From NCBI GenBank assembly GCA_013398955.1, contig VWPU01001269.1:69374-133373 (forward strand): a stretch of DNA of 64,000 nt, read 5' to 3'. The notes beneath the pieces are model-generated. The model had not been told where the DNA came from, did not search any database, and saw only the letters and a program-made list of their open reading frames with translations. The stretch is from Callaeas wilsoni. Its lineage: Eukaryota; Chordata; Aves; Passeriformes; Callaeidae. The translations under genes were made by a program, and so were the position numbers. Below are positions 10,741 through 23,681 of the stretch, one piece after another; the first letter of the stretch is position 1, and every line of letters begins with the position of its first letter.

Positions 10741-13700
10741 TTCCCTGCCTTCCTTTTACAAGAAGGAAGTGTGATATTCAGATTGTTCCTGTTAGAAAGA
10801 AAATATATAAAATTTTAAAGTCAATACTTGGTGGAGTAGCAGCTATATGGGTGTGAAATTCTATGAAGGATGGGAAGAAAAAGAAGCCCAGGGACTTTAT
10901 CCCAAAAGCAGATCAAAATCCAAGTGTTCAAACAGCATCTTAATTACTGTAACCCATTATTGAGATGAAGTGATTTCATCCTTGCTGTCCGGTGAAACAG
11001 GACCCCCAGCTACTGCATGGTGAGGAACAGATGGAGGGGTGTCAGGAATGATAAAACGTCCCAGAGTATAAATGTAACAAATAGGTTTAGGGCAAGGAAT
11101 GGCGCCGTGCATATCATAAAACCCTGCCAGACTTCTCATGTTCCGATAAATCTTGATTTTGTAATGGGATAACTTCAGAGCCCCCTGCCTTGGGTTTCAC
11201 AAGTGATTAGATCACTGATGTATGAGGCAGGGGACGGCAGAAGGGAGGAAGGGACACCAATGGGAGGCCTTAAATGACCTCTGCTCGCTGCTCTTGGATA
11301 CAGGAGAAAAGCCCATGGTGCGGGATTGTCATTATTTCATTGTTCATTTTGGGGTGGCCTCATTCCAAGAGGAGTTTAACTGGAAACAAATTTGCTGCAG
11401 ACTGTGCAAGGGGACCTGATGGAAGAGTTGGAGGGGTGAGGAGCCCATCAGGAGGGTGCAGCAGCAGCTCTCCTCTGCTGAATTTCCCCAAAATGGTGCA
11501 GTTCACCTCCAAGCATGGCAGGGTGAGGAAAAGACTCTGACAGACCCTGGGGATGATCCCCAGAAAGCTCAGGAAAGACATGAAGGGTCCTCCAGCAGTG
11601 TGGCTGAATGCCAAAATGGTTTGCCCATCATTCCTCAGTAGGAGTAACAGCATCTTCCCACTTCCCTGGTGATGGGAGCACCATCCCTGTTTAGCATTTC
11701 TAGTACCATTTTTACATCCTGCTTTCACCCCCATTATTTTCCTGTTGCATAGCAAGAGTGAAACCTTTGCTCCAACAAAAAAAAAACCCCTCTTGAGATG
11801 GTGATGTATAAACAAGAGAGGCCTCCTTTTAACAAGCAAGAGAAACATTAAGATTCATTTTGGGCAGAGCACCCAGCTATTCCTCTTTCTTCCTGCTGTT
11901 CCTTTTAGCACCGAAAATACCCCCAGGCTCTTGAAATCCTCAAGGTATATTGGCACTGCCGAGGTCAGTAACTCGATCTCGGTGCTAAAAAGACACTAAC
12001 AGCTCTGGAGGGTAAAGGAAGGCTCGTTAATGATTTTAGCAGATGAACCAGAGGACGGGGGGAGGGTCAGCTGGTAAATCCCACACTACCCTACAAAAGA
12101 TAACCTTTGACTTCTCCTGACTCTCTGAACTGCACTGCCAGCAAACCCCAGAGTCCTTGTGGGACCAATAAATCCTGGGGTGCTCATATCAGAGATCCTT
12201 TACCCCAGCTGTAAAACATGAGAATCCCAACACAGCCCAGTAGTTAAAAGTCCTTGCTGATAAACTCTCTGGGCTCCGTTTACCACCGGGCTGGGATGTG
12301 GCACTGAACTCCTCTCCTTCGGAGGGGAAAAAATCCATTTCTGTGCTGGAATGGCGAAATAACCAAAACAACACATCCGTAGGCCAGGCTCTGCCCTCAG
12401 ATATGCACGGGCAGCTTGGAAGTTAATTAGAGTGGGGAGTGTTGAGCTGAGGGCAGGGTTTGACCTGGAGCCCCCTCAATCCGTTTGTCCCTGGGACACT
12501 CTGCCGAAGGAAACTGTCCCCAGCCAGGCCCGAATGCCCCTCAGACAACAAATTCCTTCAAAAGGAAAAATAAAGACTTCAAGCAAGATGGGTTTGAGTT
12601 AGGCAAATCAAAAGATACTGCTATCTTTATTCTGAGGAGCAGTCTGCATCCACAGGGAGCATGGGATGGTGCCATTTGGAAATTTGTGTTAAAAATGCAT
12701 TTCCCTTCCCAGAGCGACGGTGGGATGTGATGCAACTGTTCTGACCAGTGAGTGCTTTCACAGCAGCAGCACAACCTTTCTTTGACAGGATGGTGAAAGC
12801 GTTTCTTCGGACTCTGGGTGGTTTTTGGTGGGAGCAGAAAATCCTCTTTGAGCCAGAGAGCCTCCACTTGGTCCTGGTCACTCTTCTCCCAGACTGGCCA
12901 TGCCTTTGACGGCTGAACGGCTCAGCCTTCCCTGGCTTCTCTTAAAACAAACAAATAATCACTTCCCTTTCTAAACTGCTAATTGCCATTCTCTAGGGTT
13001 TGGTGGACAACACACCAAAAAATGCAAGGACATGTCCATGTTCATGCCTGTGGTCATTGTCCAGTCCATGGCTGCTGTCCAGCTGTGCCCAGAGGAGCTG
13101 GGAATGTAGAATCAAACCCAAACTGGGTTCGGGATGGAGCTCCACAAGACTGCTGTGGGAAGCTTTGGGAGCAGGCCGTTGGATTTAGCAATGAGATTCC
13201 TTCAGCCTTGTGTCTTCTGCTCACATTTGGGGTTTTACAGTCATTTAATTGAATCGAAAACACACACAAACACAAACCCAGTTATGCACATGGGAGAGAG
13301 ATTTTTTGACGGAAGGAGTATTTCGTTAATTACCCCAGAATTCCTCTCCTTCCTTTTTAAAATACATTAATACAAGAGTGAAATAATTTGTGCTCTGGAG
13401 AACAGTCCTGTTCACTTTGTAGCTCTTTCATTTTACCTTTGCTGAAGAATGATACACCTACTCCACTCAAACTAATTTTTAAATGTTTAGAGTGATGTTT
13501 GGCAAAGGCAAATAAGAGGTAAGCAGTGGTAATTTCAGAGGTCTTGGCTGCTTTATTTTATAATGTCCCTTTTACAGCTACTTCTGGCCTCAGTTTCCCC
13601 AAATTAGCATTACCAGATCACCAGAGGCACTGCTTATGGGACAGGGGAAATAAAAATTTTATTCAATATTACGCTGCTCAGTAATGATGGCAACGAAGAA

Positions 13701-14269
13701 TTCTGGTTTATATCATATAAATATGCCAGATTCTTGTCCAAATAATATTTTCCAATAGTTTTTCTTTCCATTTTCCTGATGATTATGAACATATGCAGCA
13801 AAATGAAATGAAGACATTATAGAAGAAAGTAAGTAGTAAGATCAAGGGTCATGAGTATTTGCTCTTGCACTGAACCTGAAAGGAAATCTTCCATAAAGAA
13901 GTTTTTCCTGAAAGGCCAGTGGGAAGCTAACAGGAGCATTAAGATGGAAGATAGGATACCTATAAAAAGTTATGTTTCAAAAGAAGGATGTGGGAAGAAA
14001 GGAAAGTAGGGAAGGAAATGGTATTTTAAACCATATTAGAGTAAGAAGCAGGTTTCCTAATCCTGAAAGCCCTAATTAGCCCCTTTTTAAAAGTGAAGCA
14101 AAATAGATTAATCCCCAAACATTGCATTAAATTCGCCACAGTTCCTGCCCTTCTATTTGTGTGGGTAGGAGCTTCACAAAAGAGCTCAGCAATAATAATC
14201 ATAATACAAGGACAGCAGCCCAACACGCAGCGAGCAGCCCATCAGTAATAAAGTGGAGTGTGGAGCTCA
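10741..14269. other. unique sequence, no gene recognised
   Basis: The longest frame is 162 codons on the minus strand (11,360-11,848). It has no recognisable domain and overlaps other open frames. CCTCAGTTTCCCC at 13,588 recalls the MIR core, but its flanks do not extend the match. Nothing else could be supported. Confidence 0.55.
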
Positions 14270-14392
14270 GAGCAACACTCCAAAAACAAATTAGTTGGTG
14301 TGCACAGCCCAGCGCCGAAGGACAACCCAACAATAACAAACCAGTGTGTGCAACCCAAAGCACTCCGGAGCAACCCAACAATAACAAACCAG
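14270..14392. repeat. short tandem repeat, about 48-bp period, 2.5 degenerate copies
   Basis: CAACCCAACAATAACAAACCAG occurs at 14,323-14,344 and again at 14,371-14,392, exactly 48 bases apart. The intervening parts (TGTGCACAGCCCAGCGCCGAAG and TGTGTGCAACCCAAAGCACTCC) are related to each other. A third, more decayed copy beginning GAGCAACACTCCAAAAAC starts near 14,270. This is a small minisatellite seed. Confidence 0.8.
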
Positions 14393-17300
14393 CCTGAATG
14401 CCTGATGGGAGAGGAGAAATTCCACAAGGAAGTGGATTTCGGGCTGAATTTTCCAAGGGGTTATTATTATTAACAACAGAGAGTTAAACTATTAATGTTT
14501 AAATTAGGAATAATACCAGAAGGTATTACCAGAATAATACTCAACTCCGCTGCCATTGGCTTTAATGAGTCTAGGAATGGGCCCAAAGTACCCTTAAGGG
14601 ATTTAGCCAGTGAGGAGAACAAATTTTACCTGGAACTAATGAGCCCACCATGGCAAATGGAAATTCTGTTCATCTCCGCTGGATAATGTGAACTGGTCTT
14701 TATGGGGAGATGGAAACTGTTTAAGTCCTGGCACCGGGACTGTGCCTGTGGTAACCTGCTCCCAGATGCTGCTGGGCTGGACCAGGGCTGGGTCACCTAA
14801 AGCGACGATGTCTTTCCGCCTCTCTGTGTTCCTACTATGATGAAATTCCCAGACTTCTCTTCGGATGGGATAAAAGGAGGATAGATCCTCTGTGGAGCCA
14901 ACACAAATCATGCCTTAATGCATGTACCCCCAACCCGCATTCCCTCACAAACACACCCCATTCTGGGCATTATGGCGTAACTATACGATGGTTGCTTCTT
15001 TAAGCCCAAATCCATCATCGAGGCCTCCCTGGGAAGAACCCTTTGTGTCAAAGCCTGTTCCTGAGCAGAATCTGGCTCCTGAGGTCCTGAGCACAGCCCC
15101 GAGGCTCAGACACAGCCAGGCTCTTTGAACTTCACAGCTTGAGCTCCTCTCTGACAGAGTTTACACCTCTCAAAAGCAAGTGTTGGACAGCAGACTTCCC
15201 TCAGAAGGGATGCTTAGGAGAACACATGGTTAACTGGACACCAGGTGATATAAAGCCTGGAATACTCTTTAGTAAGTGAAGATGTCACTTTTTCCCTTTC
15301 TGTCCTGTTTTGGTGAGAATAAGAAGCCCAGATCCATCCCTTTCCCCAGAGCATGTCTATAAACAGCCCCTGTTGTCAGTCTGGGCTTGATGGGGAAGAG
15401 GTCGGATGGAGTCGCTCAGAGATGCAGAATAAGATCCAGCATCCCCTGACTGTCCATAAAACACAGACATTCTCCTCCTTTTGTCTCCTCTGACCAAGGG
15501 ATTTGGGAAAACATCCCCATGCAGAGAATGTTCTGCTGATGGGGAAAACAAGGAGAGTTCTGGATTATGAAGGCAAGGCAAATATTATAGAGATTTTGTG
15601 GGAGCTTTCTTTTTCCCCTGGAAAGACATAATCCCTGATGTTATAATCTGTGGTTTGGCTCCCACATCCGTTTTGCCCAGTGATTACTGCAGAGTGAGCC
15701 TTGATTCGGACCAGTTTAACTGGAACCAGAATACAGCTGAAGGTGTTTGGAAATTACTTTCAATCTTCAACACTCCAGAGACCTGGCCGGGAATGTTGCA
15801 AATAGATCAAGGAAATTAAAAGGAACATTGGGGTCACTACTACAGGTCAGGAGAGAAAAGGAAGAGTTGACCCTGATTAATGAGAAACACGATGCTGTTG
15901 AGAAGAGAAAGTATTTTGGGGTTTAGACTCCTGGCAAACAACAGCAAAATACCAACAACTGCTGTTGGATGGATTTTTTCCCTTCCAACCAAACCAGAGG
16001 AAATTCCTGAACTGACAATGAACAGGAACAATGAGTGAGTCAGTACCCCCAATGCCAGAAATTCGCTGGATTTCCTAGCCAGACTGATGTCTTTGGAAGG
16101 TCAGAGTGATAGAGAGATACATTTCTATAAAACTTGGGGGTTGAGCGTAAGCCAAGTCAAGACACAGATAATGAAGGCAGAAATATTCCAGCTACCCATA
16201 AAACATCAGATCTTCGGAGAGAGAGGACACACTTTCTCCCGCACTCTTTCCCAATTTTTTGCTCATTTATAACAATACGTTGCTTTTAGTTTTATATGAA
16301 AGTTGCTCAGATGCTCTCTCTGATGACAGCCCTGTAAAACCACCTAAAGAGAGCCGTGGGAGGATAATGCTAAGAAATCCTATTAGTATTTTAATCCTGT
16401 CTATTCTGATTCCAAGATTTTTTTTTTCATTTTGTAGAATGGGGCCCTGGCAATATCTGACACAAAAGATGTGTAAGAGACAGAGAAAATATTAATATTG
16501 CTTTTTTTTTTCCAGAGTGTTTATGCCTTGCCACGGTACATCCTGGATCTGTTCATGTTTATCTCTAATCTTCATCAACATAATTGTAGGAACAGCCCTA
16601 GAATGTAGGGTTATTCTCAAAACCAGACCAAGCACAATCACATATAAAAATGAGTCTTATCAGCATGATTGGCATCAGGGTCCAAAATTCATCCGTCTGG
16701 CAGCTTGTGCTGGGTTTGGGTGGACCAGTTTCTGTTCTGCACCCAAGGATGCCGCAGATCTACGGTGACACACTGCCACCAGCTCAGGAAGTGCTCCATA
16801 AATGATGTAAGCCCAGGAAGTGAGGCAGAAATGAGCAGCTAGAGGAGAATGTGATCTTTAAATCCTAATGGGAGCCCGTCCTCTGTGCAGAACATTCCTG
16901 CCATACGTTACTCATCTGTTTACTTGCTATTAATTTAAATGCAAAACTGTGAACAATATCTCTGGGACTTTTTTCCCCCTGGTAGCTGTAAAGTCCCTAA
17001 AATCCCAGTTCCCAGTCCCAATGTCACACTGTTAATGTTATTACTAAGCACTCACACGATAGATAGAAGCTCTGAAGATATCCAGACACATAAAGCAGAT
17101 ACACAATGCGATATTATTTCTGGCGTGCTCGGAATCTCGTTACTTTCAGCAAGTATCAATGGAGAAGTGACCTCCTTGCAATGTGAACACGACCAGAAAC
17201 CACAGCCCCAGGCCCTTTTTCAAACTGTAATTTCCTAATCTCACACTGCTGAACCCAAACACGCAAATATGCAACAATGGATGGAAAGAGAAGAAGGCTG

Positions 17301-17639
17301 CGCTGTATGAGTGTTGGATTAGAAAAGGAATGGCTGGAAAACCTAAATTGTAGTAGGAGAACATTCCAGCTTAGGGATCCGATGACACTGGAGCTGAGCT
17401 CTGCTCCTGCGGTTTGCAGTACCACCAGATGGGCAACCTTGGGCTGGAACGGCTTCAGCCGCGTTATCCACGGGCTGTTTTCCCCCAGCGCAATCAGCAC
17501 AGCCACTGTTATGCTTAGATAAAGATGAAAAGTTAACCTGGGAAAAACAAGGGGGTTTTATTGTTATTATTTGTTTCCCTCCGCAATTTCAAAGGCTGCA
17601 GCGGGAGCAGAAGGCATCCTCTGGAACACGCCGTCAGGA
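14393..17639. other. unique sequence, no gene recognised
   Basis: There are only short frames (116 codons or fewer) without domains. ATTATTATTA lies near 14,462 and T runs near 16,420 and 16,503. No interspersed repeat was recognised. Confidence 0.55.
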
Positions 17640-18535
17640 ACTGCAAGTTGATACAGATGTATTGATTTAATCAGCCTGGATGACACCATTTATTTATGCA
17701 AAACATCTGTGACAAAAACGTGGCACTTTGAAGGTACGGTGATACGTGCCTGGTCCTGCCTGGCACATTAAAATGTGTGATAAGGGCACCTGGCCAGCTT
17801 GGAAGGGTCGATTTTAGGGTGTTGTTTGCTTTATGTATCACCTATATTCATGTTATGCAGGACAACTCACAGGCCAGGAGGCTCTAAAAGATTTTTAGCA
17901 GTAAATTTTAGATAATGAATTGAAAATTGCCACCCAGCACATCAGACTGACATGGGCAAACAAACCAGAAAGCACAAATATTAGAAAAAAAAAGAAGGAA
18001 ATATTAAAGCATGTGTTTTCTGATCTCTATTAGACAGAAATTAAAGGGTTTTTAATCCATGAGAAGGCCAGATTTGTCTGCAAATTTGAGAGATTACATG
18101 ATGGAAGACAATGAGAGATTGTCATCTCTTCAGCAACAGCATGAGAAAATATTTGGAGTTCCTACGTACACCAGCAAAAGTTTACATGATAAATCAGTAG
18201 CTTGAGTGCTTCCAGAATCCTGGTACAGATGAATGTGTTGAAACTATTGTTTCTGTTGTCTTTTTAATGCTACTGGGAAGCTTTTTGTGGTAAAGCAACA
18301 GTTATTGCCAGCTACATTATTACAGTCTCAGTCTAACATCTGCAATTACTAGGGAGTAAACGGTTCGCATCCCATATGAAATATAAAAAAAAATGAGGAA
18401 CAGATTTTGCTATTATTCTCCCTCTCCGCGAATTCTGTGACTTTTTTTTACTGTTTAATCGTGCCTGGGCAGTTTAAAGGTCTGTGAGCAAAGGAAGTCA
18501 AAGGGCTCATTTACAATTAGGGATGGCTGAACATT
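17640..18535. promoter_or_regulatory. CNE-like region lacking open frames
   Basis: This nearly 900-base stretch has no frame of 60 codons on either strand. Sub-blocks near 17,650-17,720, 18,270-18,370 and 18,420-18,530 have complex AT-rich texture, for example ATTGATTTAATCAGCCTGG. It is a candidate for conserved regulatory DNA. No comparison was possible. Confidence 0.25.
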
Positions 18536-18568
18536 TAAAAAAAAAAAAAAAAAGAAAAAAAAAAGAAA
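18536..18568. repeat. A-rich tract
   Basis: Runs of A17, A10 and shorter are separated by single G bases. No retroposed gene or SINE body was found on its 5' side, so it is annotated as low complexity rather than a retroposon tail. Confidence 0.85.
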
Positions 18569-20479
18569 ACCCTATTTGACAATTTGGTGGTTCAGAAAAA
18601 TTTCAGATGATAATCAGGACTTTATGGAAAATCTCTCCAGAGATCACATTTTATTGGTTTCCTCTTCTGTATCCTCTTCATCCCAAGGTGCTGCTTCTCC
18701 CTTTCCATGCAGCTCCCCCTCTCCAGCCCTCCAGCCACCCCCTCTTAACTGCACCATCCCTCACCCCACTCTGCACATTTTCTCCCTCACACCCTATTCC
18801 TCAGGGCTGGGAGGAGATCCCACCGTAAAGATCCATCCAACTTGCTCATTTCCTTGCTTCAAAGTTCTCCTTTAACATTTTCTTCTGCCACAGAGCCTAC
18901 AAGGAACAATAAAATCCATAAAAAGTTGCATTTCCTGGCATGAGGAAATAATTTTGCCAATATTTATGAACAGTATTGGTTGCTCAGAGAGCAAAGGGCA
19001 CCAACTATGCCAAAATTTGAATTTTTTCCCTATTTTAGGTGCTTTTAGGATGGGTTCTACTGCACAAGGTATCCAGGAAGCTGGACCTTGTGATCCCTCA
19101 TCCTTGCTGGGATGTTTCGGGCATTTCCACAAGAGACATGGAGCTTGCTCTCAGTTCTCCTGGCACAGTGTGCCCTTGAGGCAAGGCTTCACTTGTGGGG
19201 AAGCCCAAGCCAAGTAGGGTGGATTCCAGCCTTTTAAAAATATATGAAAAAACTTCTTTTATGGAGCTGCCAGGATGTGCTGCCTCTGTGTTTCCATGGC
19301 AATCCCGGGCGGGCATTGGCCAGCGAGCCCTCCCCGTGATGCCGTGAGCCCCGATTCCATCCTGGAGATTTCCAATGCCAAAAGCTGCTCCAGAAGTAGC
19401 CCCTGCAGGCCTTAACACACGCATGATTTCCAAAATGCTTTCACGTCTTCAAAGCACTGTGCAAACAGGAGCTAATTAAACTTTAATTAATGTCTTGACA
19501 GGTAAAAGGTTTTTCATTTTGCTTTTAGCTGATGCTCGTTCATGGCCAATGGAAATCATCTAAGACCCCAACCAAAACACTTTCAGGATAAACAGACTCT
19601 GATTTGCTGCATACGTTTAACTAAGATCTGAGTGAACACTTTTTTTGTAAGTGTATTTACTTAATCCTTTTTAAAAAAATATATGATTTCCCCTTTTTTT
19701 TTTTTTTTCTTCCCTGCACAAAGATAAATAAATAGCAAGCTGGAACGAAATGACAGAATATATGTAAAACAGAGGGGAAAGGTTAAATACCGAAGTGAAA
19801 TTGGGCATTAAAACAAAAGTCCATTCTCGGGGTGTAAACGAAGTGTCCAACCCTTTCATCAAAAGTGTTTACAGCTTATTTTTGTAATGTGAGTCTAAGT
19901 GGATAACGCAGCGCACAGCAAGGGGCTGTGCATAAATACGACCCTGTGTGTGATTTTAAAAATCATAACATTCTTTGAAATATGAAAATCCTGAGTCTTG
20001 ATACAATCCATATTATTGAACTGATGCCAGCCACCTCCATGGATTTGATTAGCCTGCAGCAATCCAGGGATTTGATAGAGACCTGATTTAAGAGCTCAGC
20101 CTTCGTAGGGTGGCAATGAAGTGACACAAACTGTGCAAAGATTCAAAAAGGTGAGGATTGCTTCCTCCTTCCCTGCTGTAGCTTCCATGGAAATGCTGAG
20201 ACTTCAAGTTCTTTGGAGAATCAGGTTGTTTAAGACCAAAGAGATGATTCCAGTTTCAAGAAGGGTCTGAGAAACTCAGGGTTCTCAAATTAAAACCTTC
20301 ATCTTGCAAGATTAGCAAGAAAATGTCCTGGTGCCTGCAGGAGATCTGAGGTCTCACCTGCCCGCCTGCTTTTTGTTTTTAATCCAACACGTAAGTGTTA
20401 AAAGCTTCTTTCACTTGTTCATGGCCAAAATCAAATCATGGCACAACAGGTTTGTCAAAGACCTCTCCTTGCTCCACCT
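18569..20479. other. unique sequence, no gene recognised
   Basis: Two overlapping plus frames (18,576-18,875) and a 111-codon minus frame (19,098-19,433) have no recognisable domains. A pyrimidine tract with T15 lies near 19,694. The last few hundred bases may include unrecognised 5' parts of the CR1 copies that follow. Confidence 0.5.
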
Positions 20480-20638
20480 GTGGAAACATCCAGGGTCGGA
20501 TCCAGCTGAAGGTGTCAGGTTGGATGGGGCTTGGAGCAACCTTCTCTAGTGGAAGGTATCCCTGCCCGCTGCAGTGCGCTTGGAACAAGATGCTTTTTAT
20601 GGTCCCTTCCGACCTAAACCATTCTATGATTTTATGAT
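20480..20638 (+). mobile_element. CR1 LINE, 3' end, plus orientation
   Basis: This matches the 3' end of avian CR1 as I know it. It runs through GTTGGATGGGGCTTGGAGCA, a variant of the 'AAGGTGTCCCTGCCCATGGC' stretch and TGGTCCCTTCCGACCTAAAC, ending in ATTCTATGATTTTATGATG. It is 5'-truncated, as most CR1 copies are, and has several mismatches, so it is not very recent. The 5' limit is approximate. Confidence 0.9.
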
Positions 20639-20720
20639 GCTCTGCCCCTGCTTATTGCACGGGGTTTGGTATAGATGACCTCTGAGGTCCCTTCCAAATC
20701 AAGCTATTCCATAATTCTGG
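20639..20720 (+). mobile_element. second CR1 LINE tail, plus orientation
   Basis: The stretch resembling GGTTGGACTAGATGACCTCTGAGGTCCCTTCCAACC with an ATTC(T/C)AT(A/G)A tail is a second CR1 3' end immediately after the first. Here the tail is CTATTCCATAATTCTGG. It differs from the upstream copy, so it is a different CR1 subfamily or copy. The upstream copy may have inserted into this one; any separated 5' part before 20,480 was not identified. Confidence 0.8.
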
Positions 20721-21494
20721 GGTTCAATCTGCTGCCTGGTTCCTGTTGGAAACCACCAAGGACACCTCAATTAGATGGCCACACTGGAGCACAGGACTTG
20801 CTCTCAGCCTCCACTGATGGAAGTGGTTTTGGGAAAGGAACGTGGATCCCAGTGCCAGGGAGGAATTCCACCTTACGCTGCCTCTGCCAGCTCTAAACCT
20901 CTCCCAGCATGAGGGCTGGGCCTTACGGTGGTGTGGACATTCCCCAGTTCATATAGGCTCTGCCTGTGGTTTGGGTGTGCCACAAGGACAGCACGGGAAT
21001 TCTCGCCCACATTTGGGCACCTTGCTGGGAATTCTGGTCAAAAACCACTTCAAGAAAGCTGGACCCGGACCAGCCTGTCCGACAGGGGCTGATGTTTGTG
21101 CTGGGAATGTAAATGATGCTCCGTCCCTCTTTTATCACACCTTGTGCTCTCCGGGCTGCAGCACATCAGGGGAGTGTTCTGGCAGGGTTTGCTGAGAAAT
21201 ATTTTGAAAACCTTGAAAGAAGGAAGACTCAGCCTTAAGCCCTCAGAAAGCCATGTTCTTTCTGTGACTGAGCTTTCTGGACGCACTCACTGCATTTTTA
21301 ACGACGAGACCATTGGCAGAGTTTTCTAAAATCGTTGGTTTCCTGCACCAGAAAACAAAGAGAGCCAAACCCTTTCCATTGAGTTCAATTGTTCTTGTTC
21401 CTTGCTTTGCTGCAGGAAGCACGAGAAGCCAATATCTTTAATAACTGGGATCCAAGCAGCTTTCTCACATCTCCTTGATGTCTTTTTCAGATCA
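20721..21494. other. unique sequence between LINE fragments
   Basis: A 117-codon plus frame (20,842-21,195) has no recognisable domain and no supporting context. Nothing else was recognised. Confidence 0.5.
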
Positions 21495-22500
21495 ATTTAT
21501 ATAAAACATTTTGCATATTCTGGTCAAGTTTACCATTAGGAACAATTCCCGTTATTCATTCAACATTTTCCTTTGTTTAATTTAATGAGACTTCTCCGAA
21601 ATTTCTTCTTATGCCAATCAAAAAAATGCCTTTCCTTTCCTAGTGGTTTACAGCCCTCATATACATGCAGACAGTTATCATATCCTCCCTTAGTCATAAT
21701 TTGGCCAACTTAGGCATATTTATGTATTTTAATCTTTTCTCGTAAGCCATTCCCCTATGGCTCTTCGGTATTTTTATTACTTTTTAAAAATTATTTTTAT
21801 TTTTCCTTCCCTCCTCTCTCCCAGAGTTCTCTCTGGGGTGTTGATTCCTTGCTGAGGTTCCCTGAGCGGAGCAGCATGCAAGAAATAAGACAATCACCAT
21901 GAGGATAGTTTGGAAAGCTGTTATCTCCATGGTTGATTCAGCTCCATCTCTCCTTCTGGAGACTCATAAAGGACAAGTTTTCCACTGCCACGTCTAGAAC
22001 CAGCAGAGGTCAAATGTTCTCCTCGTGGTGGTCACACACCCCTTCATGCATGGAGACTTTTTCTGCCAGAGGTGACTTCTCCTGAGTTATTGAAGCTTTG
22101 CCAGTAATTCATCTCCCGTGTTTTTCCAGAGTGTTTCCCCCCATCTGCAAGTCCAATGCACATTTTGTTTGCTGTGTCTTGCAACATATCCATGAATAAA
22201 TTAGATAAAGTCAGGCTCAACGCGCTTTCCTCTCCAATCAGCACCTCCTTCATCTCCTCAAACGTGACATATCAGACTTTATCCTGCTTTATGGTATTCC
22301 AGCCAGTGCAGAGACCACAGACAAGTACTCATATCCAGGCCAGACTGAGTCAAGCTTTCAAATAAGATTTTATGAGACTATCAAACGCTTTGCTAAAACA
22401 CAGAGAGTTTTGCCCAGAAACCATTGTAGCTGTTTTAATCTGCCTGGCCAGGCAATTAGAGTTGGAGGAGCTGGTCACAAGATTGTGAATATCTCTTATG
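21495..22500 (-). mobile_element. ancient CR1/L3-type LINE, 3' region, minus orientation
   Basis: On the plus strand this reads like the antisense of old amniote CR1/L3 3' regions. The segment ACAGTTATCATATCCTCCCT is followed by TTTTAATCTTTTCTCGTAAG. Later come CATGAATAAATTAGATAAAG with TCAGGCTCAA, and ATTTTATGAGACTATCAAAC followed by GCTTTGCTAA. These phrases occur in the same order in the family as I remember it. The copy is heavily diverged and has gaps, so an old insertion is likely. Edges are approximate. Confidence 0.6.
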
Positions 22501-22924
22501 GAGGTCTCCGCTAGTTTAGAGCCAAAAGGAATGTTTTTAACTGAGCTTTCCTCCCTGCTAAAATGCCCTGAGCTCCAACTGCTATATCAGCACACCAGAG
22601 TTGTTTGGTAGTTGGAGGAAATCTGGGCACAACTCCTTGACCTGCGATTTTCAGATGCAAAGTGAGCCTGGTCACCAAATCAACCCTGATATGCGCTCAC
22701 CACATCCCCTTGTCTCTCGGTGGCCCTGCACAGGTTGTTGGAGCCAAGACTGGCAGAGGCACTTGATGTCCACCCATGTAGACCTGCCCCTACAGCACCT
22801 GTGGGCTGCCCTGGGTCACCTGAACCCAGAGCAAAGGAAATAAGAACTGGGGAGGGAGAAGCTCAAGACCTGAGGCCGCTCTGTGTTGGCTTGTCATCAC
22901 CTGACTTAATAGTTAACATTATTA
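22501..22924. other. spacer between two old LINE fragments
   Basis: No recognisable element is seen. It could be decayed LINE sequence joining the two flanking fragments, which have the same orientation, or unique DNA. Confidence 0.45.
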
Positions 22925-23639
22925 TTGCATTTAAGAGAGAACATAAGGAATGCATTTGTCTGGAATTACTTATCACTTGGAAGTCTGGGCTCACAAGGAG
23001 ATATGAACAGCTTTAGCAGGTCAGGCTGGAAGCCCATGCCAAATAACCTCCTATCTGCAACAGTAGTGAGAGCCCAGCAAAGAGTACAAATGTAGGTCAG
23101 TCCTACAGCGATACTTCCCCCCAAACACTTGCCCAACTTACAGTGGTTTCTGGCTCAGGCACTTTCTGAACCAGACATGGAGCCTTTCTGTTTAATACAA
23201 AACCCAGATGGATTTTAAAAACCTCTGATGAGTTTTTCTTTCATGAGTGCATCCAGTAAACTTTTAACGCTCCCAGGATCCCGCGGCAAGGAGCTGCGCA
23301 GGATGACGAAGCACGGTGTGGAGGATTGCTCCTGCTCGGTTGGACCTGCCAGCCACCAGCTTCATTTCATGCTTCTGAGTTCTGTGTCAGAGGCAAAACC
23401 AGCACACAGCTGTTTGCTCTTCTCTCCTTGTCATTCCTAATTCCTGAGAAGGCCATCAGAGCCTCTCACTCATCTCTCTTCTGGCTGAAGAAACAGAGCC
23501 CATTTAATCATTCTCCCACTGAGGACTGAGTCTTTAATTATCCTTGGCGCCATCCTCTAAGTGTGTTCCAGTTTGACTGGATCCTTTAGGAGCAGGGAGA
23601 TTTCAGGTGTTCCAGGATTATTAAATAACACCTTATCTG

Positions 23640-23681
<42 letters not shown>

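Noticed and set aside
13588..13640. CCTCAGTTTCCCC, a MIR-core-like phrase
   Set aside because: The similarity stops after 13 bases, unlike the longer ordered matches at 46.4 and 53.1 kb.
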